A stretch of 64,000 bases of DNA, from assembly GCA_024138025.1 (NCBI GenBank), contig JAMXBD010004263.1, positions 1 through 64,000 on the forward strand, given 5' to 3'. This DNA is from Combretum micranthum. Its lineage: Eukaryota > Streptophyta > Magnoliopsida > Myrtales > Combretaceae. The notes beneath the pieces are model-generated. The model worked only from the letters and a program-made list of their open reading frames with translations, searched no databases and was not told where the DNA came from. The position numbers and the translations under genes were made by a program. Below are positions 40,603 to 51,964 of this stretch, one piece after another; the stretch's first letter is position 1; each line of letters opens with the position of its first letter.

Positions 40603-42112
40603 ATGATGTCTTCAACCGACAGTAGCGATAGCTTATGGGCTCGCCTTATTAGAGAAAATCGAGTGGAACCTTTCAAGGATCCAATGCTCCTACTGGACCG
40701 ATGGTTTGTCAGTTTTACTCCAGTCCAAAGTCATTCATTGAAGATAGGTTAGGCCCAATCCTCAGCCTACCAAAGATCCATGTTCCATTCACCATGTTCC
40801 GGGCCCTCACTCATCTATGGGAACCTGAAGAAGCTGTCTTCCGTTTGGTCAGCATGTACTTAGCCCAACCATTGAGGAATATACTAGGCTACTCCAAGCA
40901 CCTCCTACCTCTGAAGGAATCTATATTCCAAATTTCAAGCATAGCCCGGTCCGTGTTATATCAGAGTTTTTGGGGATCAAGAGGGGACCAATTATTGAAG
41001 CTATCAAAGATTGTAATGAATATTGCATCCGCTAACCACTGATGGACTGGTTTGGACTCCTGAATATTTAAAAGCAACCGATCCACTTTCAGTATACCAC
41101 TTGAAGTTTGGGAAGAAAACCGGGTTAATGCCTTCATAGTAGCTGCTTTTGCAACTATTCTCTTCCCTAATGGCAATTTGTTCATCCACTTCCGGGTCAT
41201 AGAGCTGGTTTCTCAATATTTAGCTGGCAAATCTATGTTCCTGCTCTTCTAGCCGAACAAGTCCGTAGTCTGAATCACATCAAGTCTAAAGGACAAGGCA
41301 AGTTCAAAGCAAGCATGCACTTACTAATGGTTTGGTTTGCTAGCCACATTAAGCACTACGGAAAAGACTTGGCTAATGGATCCCTCATCAGCCTGAAATA
41401 TGATCTCATCCAATCCTTTGCTGAAAGGGTCCACATGGAAGATGATCATCCTTATGGGATATAATTGCCATTCTTGAAGACATGCCACCTGAAGACATGA
41501 TGTGGCAAGCTCGCTGGTTCAAAATCCCTGCAGCCATCCTAAGTTGCAAGGAATACATGGCAGTACCCCTAATTGGACTCACCGGCTGTACTGGTTATTA
41601 CCCCAAGTGTTATCAGACAGTATGGTATGTGCAAGATATTACTGTCAAGCCTAATTTGGAGCAAGTCACTCTAGATTATTTGGATCCAACCAAGATACTA
41701 CCAGCTAAAGAATTCAAGTAAATCAAATCCGAGCTATATGGGAAAATAGAGAGGTGAAGCCGGTTTTTGAAGTCGAGCCAGAAAATAAGGAAACAAGAAA
41801 TAGAGCAACCAGGTGGTATGTGGCTAGCCAAATGAAGAAGAATAAGGATATTCGATATGAAGCTCCCGATGTCCTTCAACCAGCACCATCGGAACCTGAC
41901 CCTGAAACAATTGCTTACATGGAAGCTGTTTCGGCTCGCCTGGAAGTATGTCACCGAGATTTCCAAGAAAGAGAGAGGGAAATGGTGGATCGCCTGCAAA
42001 GTGCTGGAAGCAGAATTTCATTTTAGAGGCTGAGTTGAAGGCAGCTCAAAAGAAAATTCTAGCCCTGGAAGACAAGATTGTTTGCCCCACTAAGACAAGA
42101 AGACTGGTTTAG
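40603..42112 (+). pseudogene. ORF1 upstream of gag, broken
   Basis: Starts MMSSTDSSDSLWARL and meets a stop after about 49 codons. The similarity then continues in other frames: LGPILSLPKIHV and THLWEPEEAVF (about 40750-40830), HIKSKGQGKFKASMHLLMVW (about 41277-41335), then a C-terminal charged, probably coiled-coil tail (about 41750-42110). An extra ORF before gag is characteristic of Ogre-type elements; its function is unknown. I recall the fold being catalogued as a plant transposon-associated domain (DUF7745-like) but cannot confirm this. At least four frame changes are needed, so no intact protein is made as written. Confidence 0.7.
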
Positions 42113-42456
42113 TTGATTTAGGTTTAGTCCTTAGGAATCAAGGTTCTTTGAAACCATTAGAAAGTAGTTTTATTCAGTCATAGGAAATAAGGTTTCTAAA
42201 CCATTAGAAGTTTTTGTTATGTTAAACATTATCTTTTAATACAAATTTTTTTTAAAAAAAAATCATTGGTCAATATCCCCATTTGCATCTGTGTGATAGC
42301 ATATCTGCATTCTTGCATATGTATATTAATTCATTTATTCTAAAAAAAATATTAATAAATGATAAATGTCCAGGTCTAGCAAATTCGAGTTTAAAAACTT
42401 GAAAGATAGCGTCCAAGCCGGTTAGGAGCCCTATTGTTACCAGATCCCGAGCTAAG

Positions 42457-43902
42457 ATGTCTAACACCGGGAGTAACCCCACAGACCAGACCAATGAACA
42501 AAGACTCAACACCGTGGAACAAACCCTCCTTGGAATTGCTGAACAGATGCAGGCTTTAACACAGAGTCTTGCCCAACTCAAGACCCCTACAACTCCTGAA
42601 GAATCTCAAGGGCACAGAAAGGAAAAGAAATTGAAGGACAGCTTATTCAGCAAGAGGAGTCACAAATGAGTTTAATGCGGCTGAGTTGAAGAAAGAACTG
42701 GAAGCTCAGGCTAAAGAAATGGAAGAAAACTGTTTGAGAAAATGAAGACGTTCGATGGTTTTGATCAAACCGCGATCTGAATTTGCCTCAATATGAGGAA
42801 GGTGCCTTCCCTGAGAAATTTAAGGCACCGGAATTTGAAAAATATGACGGGACAGGTTGCCCTAATATGCATACCAGATTGTATGTACGACGAATGGGGC
42901 AATACGCAAAGTTTGACAAGCTGATGGTGCAAACCTTCCAGGACAGTCTTACTGGTGCTGCTTTGGCCTGGTACGCCCAATTAGACCATCAAGAAATTGA
43001 TACTTGGGACAAGTTGGCTAGGGCGTTTTTAATCAGTATAAGTTTAACATTGAGATGGCGCCCTCGGTATGGGATTTAAGCAATCTGAAGAAGAAGAAAG
43101 AAGAGACTTTCAAGGAGTATGCTCAGCGCTGGAGAGCATTGGCTGCAAGGATCACCACCCCGATGCCTGAAAGGACCTCACTTTCACTTTTATCAACACG
43201 CTAGAGGAACCTTTCTTTTCCCATCTGATTGGGCATGCATCAGCAAGTTTCTCAGAAGTGGTGATAGCTGGGTGCAGGATTGAGAATGCAATTTCGGCAG
43301 GAAAATTGCAACAAGAAAAGAAATATACACCGAGAAATGTCCCATACAAAGGGAAAGATTCAACCGTCAGCATGGTCAATACTTCAGATGCAACTGGCCC
43401 TACTAAGTCTTTCGTGTTGTCAACAAATCAGAATCAAAATCAGAATAAGGATCAGACTCAACAAAGTGCAGTCCCAAATCAACAATCAAGGTTCAGCAGG
43501 CGGAACTTCACTCGAATTCCGGTTCCCCTTAGCCAAGTATTAGCTAAATTAAGGGCCGATAATCTGATCAATCTTGAAGTTCCTAGGGAAGACTTAAAGC
43601 CTAGATATTACAATCCTGAGCTGAAGTGTGAATATCACATGGGGCAAATCGGGCATTCAACAGACAGATGCTGGAGGCTTAGGCATAAAATCCAAGATCT
43701 TATTGATGCAAAAGTCATCCAGTTGGATTTCGTTGAGACTCCAAACGTCTCTACTAACCCACTGCCAAACCATGGACCAGTCATCAATATGATCACCGCT
43801 GAAGTGCCGGATCAAGAAATCAATCTGGATGAGTTGCCAATCACCATAGAACAAGTAGCATGGAACCTTCGCCAGAAGGGTCATTTGCTCAATATGAATT
43901 AA
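42457..43902 (+). pseudogene. gag: Gag (capsid/nucleocapsid), frameshifted
   Basis: Starts MSNTGSNPTDQTNEQ with a coiled-coil-like N-terminus (to about 42600). The capsid domain follows at about 42790-43200 with FEKYDGTGCPNMHTRLYVR, SLTGAALAWYAQLD and WDKLARAF, the classic retrotransposon gag pattern. After a frame shift it continues with SEVVIAGCRIENAI (about 43255) and a zinc-knuckle-like CEYHMGQIGHSTDRC (43627-43671). It would form the particle that packages the element RNA. At least three frame breaks (about 42669, 42730 and 43050-43160). The start codon is the first in-frame methionine after the upstream stops. Confidence 0.85.
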
Positions 43903-45469
43903 GAGACCGCACCAAAACCAGGCCTGCTATTTACAAGCTACTACAAGAGGAACTATTAAAAAAGAAGAGATTCTGGAAATGTTGATCCCGAAACCAAGGA
44001 GATCGAGCACACAGGCTGAGTTATGGGAAAGGTATCAGGCTGGAGATCCAACCATTGGAACCTGGGAAATGATGGAAAATACCAGTATTTAATAGATTAC
44101 TGGTTTGAGCCCCGTGTCTATGCTGATGCTCCTCCAACTGGATGGGGTCCAGAATTTGAAGAGGAAGATAAGAAAGCAAAAAGACGAGTTTGTGTATGAT
44201 CGAAGGTGGACCTAGATCCATCAAAATCGAAATAGGCAAAGGTAGTGAAGATGGATCAACTTCATCAAAGCCTAGAACTATACCTTTCACATACCCCTTG
44301 CTGTGAATGAGTATAAAGCCGCTCCATTTGATTATAAGGGGTAAATCATGCTTCAATGGCCATGGTTGGTGGCCTTACTCGCTCAGGAAGAGTTTATGAG
44401 TCGACCGGGAAGAATGCAACTGTGAATATGCCACAGCAGCAAAATGAAGAAGGAAAAAGATGAAGAGAAGTCAGCATTGGCAAAACTGATGAAAGCAAGT
44501 GAATACAAGGTTGTCGAGCAGTTGGCCAAAATACCTGCCCAAATATCGCTCATGAGTCTGCTGATTAGCTCTAATGTACACCGTGAGGCTCTTTTCAAAG
44601 CCTTAGAAGAAGTGAAAGTTCCAGAAGGTGTATCAGAAGAAGCCTTGGGGCATATCATCAACTCAATCTTTGCAAATGAGCAAATCATTTTCTCATCTGA
44701 AGAACTGGGAGAGGAAGGGATCAACATAACAAGCCCTCTTCATCGTAGTCAAAAGCTGTGGAAAGATCGTCTCTCGAGTATTAGTTGACAATGGATCCTC
44801 TTTGAATGTGTGCCCCTTAGCCACTTTGAGCTTATTGGAAATTGAACCGTCAGACATCAAACCAAGCTCTATTGTGGTTCGTGCTTTTGATGGGTCAAAA
44901 AGAGATATAATAGGTGAAGTGGAGTTAGAAGTCATCATCGGGCCTCAAACTTTCATTATTCCTTTCCAAGTGATTGATATCCCTAGAACATTCAATCTGC
45001 TGTTGGGAAGACCATGGATCCATGCTGCCAGGGCAATACCATCAAGCCTGCACCAGAAAGTTAAGTTCATAGCCAATGGTCAACTCATCACTGTTATGGG
45101 AGAACAAGATTATGCCATTTACAAAGAGACAGCTGTCCCTTACATTGGAAAAGAAGGAGAAGAAGACTTCGGGCTTCAAATGTTTGACGAAGTCTGTATG
45201 ATGGATGATGAGAAAGAAACTCAGGTGGGAACCTTTGGACTGGGTTATTCCCCTACTTGTGCTGAAGTGGTGGAAATGAAAAACCAAATGAGAAGGAGGA
45301 AGCTCGACAAGAAGTATGATCCAATCATCAAAATTCCTCACATCAGCCATTCCTTTCCAAAGCCACATCATATCCAGCAGCCAGATGATATCAAAGAAGA
45401 TGCTTCATCCAAAGAAATGATCTTGAGAAATTGGTTCTCTGTGCCTTGCGCTAGTATTAAGTCTTTTAA
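43903..45469 (+). pseudogene. Gag-pro spacer and aspartic protease
   Basis: The protease active site VDNGSS lies at 44784-44801 (catalytic aspartate codon 44787-44789), just before a frame break. The domain continues as VVRAFDGSKRDIIGEVELE (about 44875-44930) to the conserved LLGRPWIHAA (about 44999-45030). It would cleave the gag-pol polyprotein. The 5' part (43903-44780) encodes spacer sequence in shifting frames, including a lysine/glutamate-rich segment at 44444-44788. The open frame ends at 45473, but a splice donor at 45470 offers a way past that stop. Confidence 0.8.
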
Positions 45470-45624
45470 GTAAGAATTTATCTAAGACTAGATTTGTGTT
45501 TCGTGTTTTTCAGTATTATGTGATGCTCAAATAAGTGTACTTAAACACCGTCCCAGTTTAATAAAATTTATTTCCGTTTGTGTTTTCACATATTCTCATA
45601 CATTCCTCATTCATATTCAACCAG
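45470..45624 (+). other. Predicted intron between protease and RT
   Basis: Donor GTAAGA at 45470, pyrimidine-rich stretch with ACATATTCTCATACATTCC upstream of acceptor ACCAG ending at 45624; 155 bp. The protease frame stops inside the intron (TAA at 45471-45473). Splicing joins AA (45468-45469) to A (45625) as a lysine codon and continues in the open frame beginning FDNCDEVQGYL. An intron between protease and RT is established for legume Ogre elements; here it is predicted from sequence only. Confidence 0.65.
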
Positions 45625-46783
45625 ATTCGACAATTGTGATGAAGTTCAGGGATATCTCGCGCGTATAATTAATGAAAATATCAATATCACCTCTAACTCT
45701 ACTGGGTTAGATGTTGAAGATGATATTGATTATCAATTTAGAACACAAGAAATTTGGCAAAATTTTGAACAAGGAAGATTGAAATTCCCGAAACCATTGA
45801 AGTGATTAATTTGGGAACAAGTGAAAACCCTAGGAATCTGAGGATAGGGGGAAAATTGCCTGAGAGCACGGCACAAGATTTAACCAAGTTATAGCCGAAT
45901 ACTTGGATGTTTTTGCATGGTCGTATAGCGATATGCCTGGTTTAGACCCATCCATTGTGGTTCACAAATTGCCAACAAAGGAGGATTTTAAACCTATAAA
46001 GCAAAAATTAAGGCGATTTAGGCCGGATTTACTCCTCCAAATCAAGGATGAAGTAAAAAAGTGCTTGAAGTAGGATTCATTGAGGTTTCTGATTATTCGG
46101 ATTGGGTATCAAATATAGTGCCAGTACTTAAGAAAAACGGGAAAGTAAGAATCTGTGTGGATTTCAGAGATCTAAACAAAGCAACCCCGAAAGATAATTT
46201 CCCTTGCCTCACATCGATGTTTTAGTGGACAATACCGCTGGAAATCATCTATTTTCATTCATGGATGGATTTTCAGGGTATAATCAGATATTAATGGCCG
46301 AAGAAGATAAGGTCAAAACCACATTTGTTACAGCCTGGGGAACTTTTTGTTACAAGGTCATGCCTTTCGGTCTCAAGAATGCCGGGGCAACTTATCAACG
46401 AGCAATGCTTGCTATACTTCATGATATGATGCACAAAGAGGTGGAAGTATATGTAGATGATGATCGCCAAGACAAAGGAAGGAGATGATCATGTAGTGGT
46501 GTTAAGGAAGCTTTTTGAAAGATTAAGGAAGTTCCAGTTGAAATTGAATCCAGAAAAATGCACTTTCGGAGTGACATCTGGAAAATTATTAGGATTCATG
46601 GTTAGCCAAAAGGGGATAGAAATCGATCCTGATAAAGTCAAGGCGATTCAGGATTTGCCTCCACCAAAAACATTAAAGGAAATCAGAGGCCTCTTGGGAA
46701 GGTTGAATTACATTGCTCGATTCATATCACAGCTGACTGATAAGTGCCAACCGCTGTTTAAACTGCTAAGAAGAATGCCCTAA
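45625..46783 (+). pseudogene. pol: Reverse transcriptase domain, frameshifted
   Basis: N-terminal extension at 45626-45805, then in shifted frames DVFAWSYSDMPGLDP (about 45907-45951), VPVLKKNGKVRICVDFRDLN (about 46120-46180), FSFMDGFSGYNQI (catalytic aspartate region, about 46252-46290), MPFGLKNAGATYQR (about 46360-46400) and YVDD (46450-46461), the polymerase active site. Two bases appear missing straight after YVDD, moving the thumb (LLGFMVSQKGIEIDPDKV, about 46585-46640) into another frame. It copies element RNA into DNA. Motifs are intact; continuity is not. Confidence 0.9.
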
Positions 46784-47270
46784 TTGAATGGAATGACGAA
46801 TGTGAAAAAGCCTTTAATCGGATAAAGCAGTATCTGACGAATCCACCAGTACTGGTTACTCCAAAACCGGGGAAGCCATTGTTCTTGTACTTGACAATTC
46901 TTCCTGAATCTATGGGTTGTGTGCTGGGCAAAAAGATGAGGAAGGAAAAGAAAGAGCTGTTTACTACTTAAGCAAGAAATTCTCAATGGAGAACAAAAGT
47001 ATTCAGAGATAGAAAAACCTGCTGTGCATTAGTATGGGTTATGCACAGGCTTAGGCAGTATACGCTCTTCTACTCGATCGAGTTGATTACGAAGCATGAT
47101 CCATTGCGATACTTGGCACGCAAACCGGCTTTAGTAGGTCGAATCTCGAAATGGCAGATGCTACTTTCTGAATTTGATATCATTTATGTAATCAAAGTTC
47201 AGTCAAAGGACAAGTTTTAGCTGATCAACTCGCAGAAAGCCCGTTGATGACGAAGAATTAAAGGAACAAG
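46784..47270 (+). pseudogene. pol: First RNase H domain (RT-associated), degenerate
   Basis: Begins with the connection segment IEWNDECEKAFNRIKQYL (about 46785-46840) and PPVLVTPKPGKPLFLYL. The usual first catalytic aspartate after FLYL is not evident. Later parts read YSLRQY-like and ITKHDPLRYLARKP (about 47088-47130). Several frame shifts. It would degrade the RNA of the RNA-DNA hybrid. Loss of catalytic residues here would fit a lineage that has a second RNase H next door, but base errors are also possible. Confidence 0.75.
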
Positions 47271-47324
47271 ATCAGTTTCCAGATGAAGGCATCAGAATAA
47301 GAAACAGAAGCCGAAAACAACAAT

Positions 47325-47789
47325 TGGAAGTTGTATTTCGATGGAGCAGCCAACGTATACGGATGTGGAATAGGGGCAGTCCTTATCTCACCAAAAGAAG
47401 AACAGTTCCCGGCATCAGCCAGATTAATGTTTCCTTACACAAATAATGTAGCGGAATACGAGGCATGCATCATGGGATTAGAAATGGCAATTCAAATGAA
47501 TATCGAGGAGCTCGAAGTGTTTGGAGATTCATCACTTATCATTTTCCAAACTCGAGGCGAGTTCAAAACTAAGGATCCCAAGTTGATTCCTTATCATAAT
47601 CACTTGGCTGAGTTAACAGGAAGGTTCAAAGAAATTTCCTTCACTTATGTGCCGAGAACTCAGAATCAATTTGCTGATGCATTGGCTACTCTGGCCTCTT
47701 TGATCCAATTCACTGAAGGAGTAAGAATACAACCTTTGCAAGTCCGAATAAGAAGTGAACCCGCATTCTGTGCTGTGATTGATCAATGA
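47325..47789 (+). pseudogene. Archaeal-like RNase H (second RNase H)
   Basis: Open over 152 residues from methionine 47331. The four acidic positions are visible: YFDGAANVYGCGIGAVL (D), NNVAEYEACIMGLEMA (E), VFGDSSLII (D) and NQFADALATLAS (D). An extra RNase H of this type between the first RNase H and integrase marks the Tat lineage of plant Ty3/gypsy elements. It appears catalytically complete but lies within a broken polyprotein, so it is flagged as part of a pseudogene. It stops at 47787-47789 just before integrase; a continuous polyprotein would be expected. Confidence 0.9.
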
Positions 47790-47838
47790 ACCATGGTTTC
47801 AAGATATCAAAATTTTTTGCAAACAGGTATTATCCTGA

Positions 47839-49036
47839 GTGTGCTACAAAAAAGGATCAGAAATCATTGAGACGTCTGGCAAGTCATTTTTGTTAAGTGG
47901 AGATACCTTATACAGAAGGTCATTTGATACAACCTTGTTGAGATGTGTAGATGAAAATGAAGCTCAAAAATTAATGGAAGAAGTTCATGAGGGAGTATGT
48001 GGACCTCATATGAACGGATATATGCTAGCTAAAAAGATTATGAGGCTAGGATATTTCTGGTTAACCATGGAATCAGACTGTATCAAACATGTGAGATCTT
48101 GTCATCTATGTCAAATTTACGCAAACAAGATAAATGCTCCTCCAAGAGAATTACAGTCAATGTCAACACCATGGCCGTTCTCAATGTGGGGAATAGACGT
48201 AATCGGGCCAATATCGCCAAAAGCTTCAAATGGTCATCGATTCATACTAGTTGCAATCGATTACTTCACCAAGTGGGTTGAAGCTGCTTCATACGCCAGT
48301 GTGACAAAAGCCGTTGTGGTTCGATTCATCAAAAGAGATATCATTGCTCGATATGGAACTCCAGAAAGTATCATTACTGATAATGGTACAAATTTGAACA
48401 ACAATGCAATGACTGATTTATGTCAGCAATTCAAGATTAAACACCGGAATTCCACTCCATATCGCCCACAGATGAATGGAGCAGTAGAAGCCGCCAACAA
48501 AAACATCAAGAGAATCATTGAGAAGATGACAATTGCATACAAGGATTGGCATGAAATGCTCCCATTAGCATTAATGGCATATCGAACCTCTGTAAGAGTG
48601 TCAACTGGGGCAACGCCCTATTCCCTGGTATATGGAACTGAAGCTGTTTTACCAGTAGAAGTTGAATTCCTTCGCTCCGAGTATTGGCTGAAACAGAGCT
48701 CGAAGAAGCTGAATGGGTTAGACAAAGGTTGAACAGTTAAATCTTTTAGATGAAAAAAGATTAACCGCCATGTGTCATGGGCAATTATATCAACAAAGGA
48801 TGGCTAGAGCATTTAACAAGAAGGTTAAGCCAAGAAATTTCCAAGAAGGTGATTTGGTTTTGAGAAAAATGCTGCCAAATGTGCAAGATTCCAGAGGAAA
48901 GTTCACACCAAATTATGAAGGACCATATATAGTGAAGAAGGTCTTATCGGGAGGAGCATTAATCCTTTCCCAAATGGATGGACCCAATTTAAAGGATCCT
49001 GTGAACTCAGATGCTGTAAAGTTATATTATCCTTGA
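47839..49036 (+). pseudogene. pol: Integrase, D-D-35-E type
   Basis: Zinc-binding N-terminus: HEGVCGPHMNGYMLAKK and CHLC (about 47985-48110). The core shows aspartates at 48196-48198 (MWGIDVIGP) and 48379-48381 (IITDNGT) and glutamate at 48487-48489 (NGAVEAANK), with 35 residues between the second and third. The first 297 residues are open. A frame break at about 48690-48735 separates the C-terminal DNA-binding part (FQEGDLVLRKMLP, YEGPYIVKKVLSGGAL), which ends with the stop at 49034-49036. It inserts element DNA into the genome. No chromodomain is seen, as expected for Tat elements. Confidence 0.93.
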
Positions 49037-49340
49037 TCAATAAAGTTTGTCATTTCAAGTGATCAATTGATTTTATTTTAATTAATTATAAGCAAAGTTG
49101 ATATTCCTGAAATTCTCTGAAGTCGAATCAAAGCCTGAAATTCTTTGAAGCCTAACCCACAAAATTCTTCTGAATAAATTTCCAACAAACACCATTTGAA
49201 TCATCAGAAAAGAAATTTGAGCATCTTATAATACTGAATGAATGCATTTATACAGTTTGGTCTATTGATTGTTCTTATTTTAAAAGAAAATATTATGCAA
49301 GAATAACTAATTTTGATAGAAAATTGAAGCATGTTGGATT

Positions 49341-49460
49341 GAAAAAAAAAAAGAGAAAAAAAAAAAAGAAAAAAAAAAGAAGAAAAAAAAAAAAAAAAGA
49401 AGAAAAAAAAAAGAGAAAAAAAGAGAAAGGAAGAAAAAGAAAAAGAGAAAGAGAAAGAAA
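49341..49460 (+). repeat. Purine-only low-complexity tract
   Basis: 120 bases of A and G only, mostly A runs broken by single or double G, in the 3' untranslated part of the Tat/Ogre element. Could be expanded polypurine sequence; collapse or expansion in assembly is likely. Confidence 0.9.
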
Positions 49461-49531
49461 CCCCCAGTGGATTGAAAAATCACAAATACCCTCAGTCTAG
49501 ACAGATAGTCTAGTACTACCCAGACTCAAAA

Positions 49532-49652
49532 TCCATCCTTTCGAGATGGTGACCCAAAATCCATCCTTTCAAGATGGTGACAAAATTCAGAAACCCATCA
49601 ATTGAAGATGGTGATCAAGACAGATTCAGAAATTCATCCTTATAGATGGTGA
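49532..49652 (+). repeat. Short tandem repeats, CATCCTTNNAGATGGTGAC type
   Basis: About four imperfect copies of an ATCCATCCTTTCGAGATGGT-like unit followed by GAC, at spacings of about 28-38 bp. Directly upstream of a second, unrelated tandem array. Confidence 0.75.
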
Positions 49653-49657
49653 CTGAA

Positions 49658-49953
49658 ACCAAAGCCCATTGGTCCGGCAAATGACCAAAGCCCATTGGTC
49701 CGGCAAATGACCAAACCAAAGCCCATTGGTCCGGCAAATGACCAAACCAAAGCCCATTGGTCCGGCAAATGACCAAAGCCCATTGGTCCGGCAAATGACC
49801 AAAACCAAAGCCCATTGGTCCGGCAAATGACCAAAGCCCATTGGTCCGGCAAATGACCAAAACCAAAGCCCATTGGTCCGGCAAATGACCAAACCAAAGC
49901 CCATTGGTCCGGCAAATGACCAAAACCAAAGCCCATTGGTCCGGCAAATGACC
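49658..49953 (+). repeat. Ten-copy tandem repeat in element 3' UTR
   Basis: Ten near-identical copies of the 22-bp core CCCATTGGTCCGGCAAATGA+CC, joined by AAAG or AAACCAAAG-type linkers, giving unit lengths of 26, 31 and 32 bp. Lies between the integrase stop and the polypurine tract. Tandem repeats in this part of Tat/Ogre elements are known and can seed satellite DNA. The open frames across it on the minus strand are a by-product of the repeat. Confidence 0.95.
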
Positions 49954-50041
49954 AAAGCCCAAATCTCAAAGTCAAAGGAGAAGCTAAGCAAAAATTGGTT
50001 GTCTTTTTGTCTTTGTGGCAAAGTTTGTTCAAACATACCAC

Positions 50042-50054
50042 AAAGAGGGGCAGC
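50042..50054 (+). promoter_or_regulatory. Polypurine tract
   Basis: AAAGAGGGGCAGC immediately before the 3' LTR start; primes plus-strand DNA synthesis in LTR elements. Confidence 0.85.
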
Positions 50055-50615
50055 TGTAGACGCTCAATTTTTGCCCAATTAATTAAGGCTTAAAATTTAA
50101 TTAAATTCTTTTCAAAAGCCTTAAATATTGATGAAATTGGCTAAGTGATCAAGGCACAGGCCAAATGGCCTTTGGTTAAACATATGGACCCAAACACACA
50201 CTCAAGCTTAAGGACACAGTTCAAAACCTAGCAAAGGCAAATTTTTGCCTTTTTATTTATCATTTTTGTCTTTTCATGTGACTTTGCTTTACTTTGCATC
50301 AGTTTTTAACTAACAAAAACATCATTGATTGTCAAAAATTGATGATGGGATTGCAAAGTGGTTACAAAAATATGAAAGATTAGTGCAAAAAAAACCCAAA
50401 AGTTACAAAATTCAATGTATAAAGCATTCAATTGTATTCAATTGAGGAGTTACAAAATTGAGTGGATGAACTGGCATGGAATATGAAAACAATCATCATT
50501 CATCAGTTTCACAAACAATTTAATCATGGATTTTCTAAATTAAATTCGTGGAAAAATCAAAGGGCAAAAATCATTCATTTCGAAACTGTTTGAAACGTAA
50601 AATGAGCTTGCAACC

Positions 50616-50623
50616 TATAAATA
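50616..50623 (+). promoter_or_regulatory. Putative TATA box, Tat/Ogre 3' LTR
   Basis: TATAAATA at the position equivalent to 38050 in the 5' LTR. Confidence 0.6.
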
Positions 50624-51227
50624 GGAAGTCCTAGGAGCAAAAGCACAAGTCAATTTCAGAAAAACACATACATAGCAAAGCCAATTCGAAATTCCTTGAA
50701 ATTAGGGTATAGAATTCGAATTTTTCAAATTCGAATTGATTAGATCAGTTTTAATCCAATTGAGTGTTGTAACAATGTTAGAAACTTTATTTGGATGATT
50801 AGTGTGCTTAGATTTGTTCGAATTGATCGGATTTCTCTCTGAAAAATTTTTTTTATTTTGTTCTTCAAACGCCGCCGCTACCCACCACCGCGAACCGCCG
50901 CTTCTGGTGGTTCTGAGTGAACGCCACCACCACCAACGGACGCGCCACCAGCATAGAAGTCGGCCGACAAGCTTAGGGAGGTCAACAACCACCAGGGACG
51001 GCCGACGAACGCTCGAAAGATCGCGTCATCGTCTTCCTCGCGCCGACGAAGATCCGAATCCGACCCGAAAATCCGAATCCCAACCCGGTCGGTCATCGTC
51101 AACGGTCGTCGGTCATCGGTCAAACGGTCAACTCTGATCAGACTCCATTTCATCAAACAGATCAGACGGCCCAGATTCAATCAAGCAGATCACGGCTCAG
51201 ATTTTGATCAAGCAGATCAGACGGCCC

Positions 51228-51964
51228 CCATAGTTGTCAAAATCGCGATTTACCTATACGATTCTATGAGTTTAATTTTACGAGGTCCTTCCGAGTTGAC
51301 TCGTACATAGAAGCTTTTTTTGGTAGAATCTTAAGATTTCAACCGAGTCTACATTAACTTGGTAGAATCTTACGATTTTAACCGAATTTACCGATTCTAC
51401 TATTTGATCAATTAAGCTAAAATATAAAAATACAACTATATATTTATAGGCTTATCAACTATTAAGAATTGGAATGATGTATATTTCTTATTGGTTGTTT
51501 CTATTTTGTATCCACACATCTCTCTATCTTATTCCCTCCCTCCCCTGAAAACTCCTGTTCCACATTTATGGAATTCATTCAAGTAAGTTTAGCTATAAAG
51601 TTTACAAGAAAACTTATTTATTTCATTTATATAATTAAGCATTTAGTAAGTTGAAATTTTTTATTCTCCTACAATTTATCACTTATTTCAAACAAAGTAA
51701 TAGAAAATAAATTAATTTTGATTTTATTTCGCTCTTTTTTTTTGTGTTATATTATAGACTAAGAGTCATTATGAAAAAATAACTTAATTTCTTTATTTTT
51801 TTAAACATTCATTATGTTTCTACATCTTCTATAAGCATTTCTATAATTTTTTCATAGCTATTTTGCAAAGGTTGTAGAAACTTACGTTTCTACGTTTCGA
51901 TTTTACGTTGCGATTCTACTGATCCCCTAGCGATTCTACATAGAATCGCGAGTTTACAACCTTG
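51228..51964. mobile_element. Non-autonomous DNA transposon, 737 bp
   Basis: Absent from the 5' LTR at the equivalent place. Ends are imperfect inverted repeats: left CCATAGTTGTCAAAATCGCG, right end reversed CAAGGTTGTAAACTCGCGAT. Flanked by GACGGCCC at 51220-51227 and 51965-51972. An 8-bp duplication suggests hAT-like; allowing one mismatch the duplication is 9 bp, so Mutator-like is possible. The flanking LTR has tandem GACGGCCC units, which weakens the duplication evidence. No transposase frame. Confidence 0.85.

Noticed and set aside
49658..49953. CRISPR-like array (regular 22-bp repeats with spacers)
   Set aside because: The spacers are short AAAG/AAACCAAAG linkers, not unique sequences, and the context is a plant retrotransposon.
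49615..50041. Three overlapping minus-strand open frames with repeated LPDQWALV-like peptides
   Set aside because: They arise because the tandem repeat has no stop in several frames at once. The array lies in the retroelement 3' UTR and there is no independent coding evidence.
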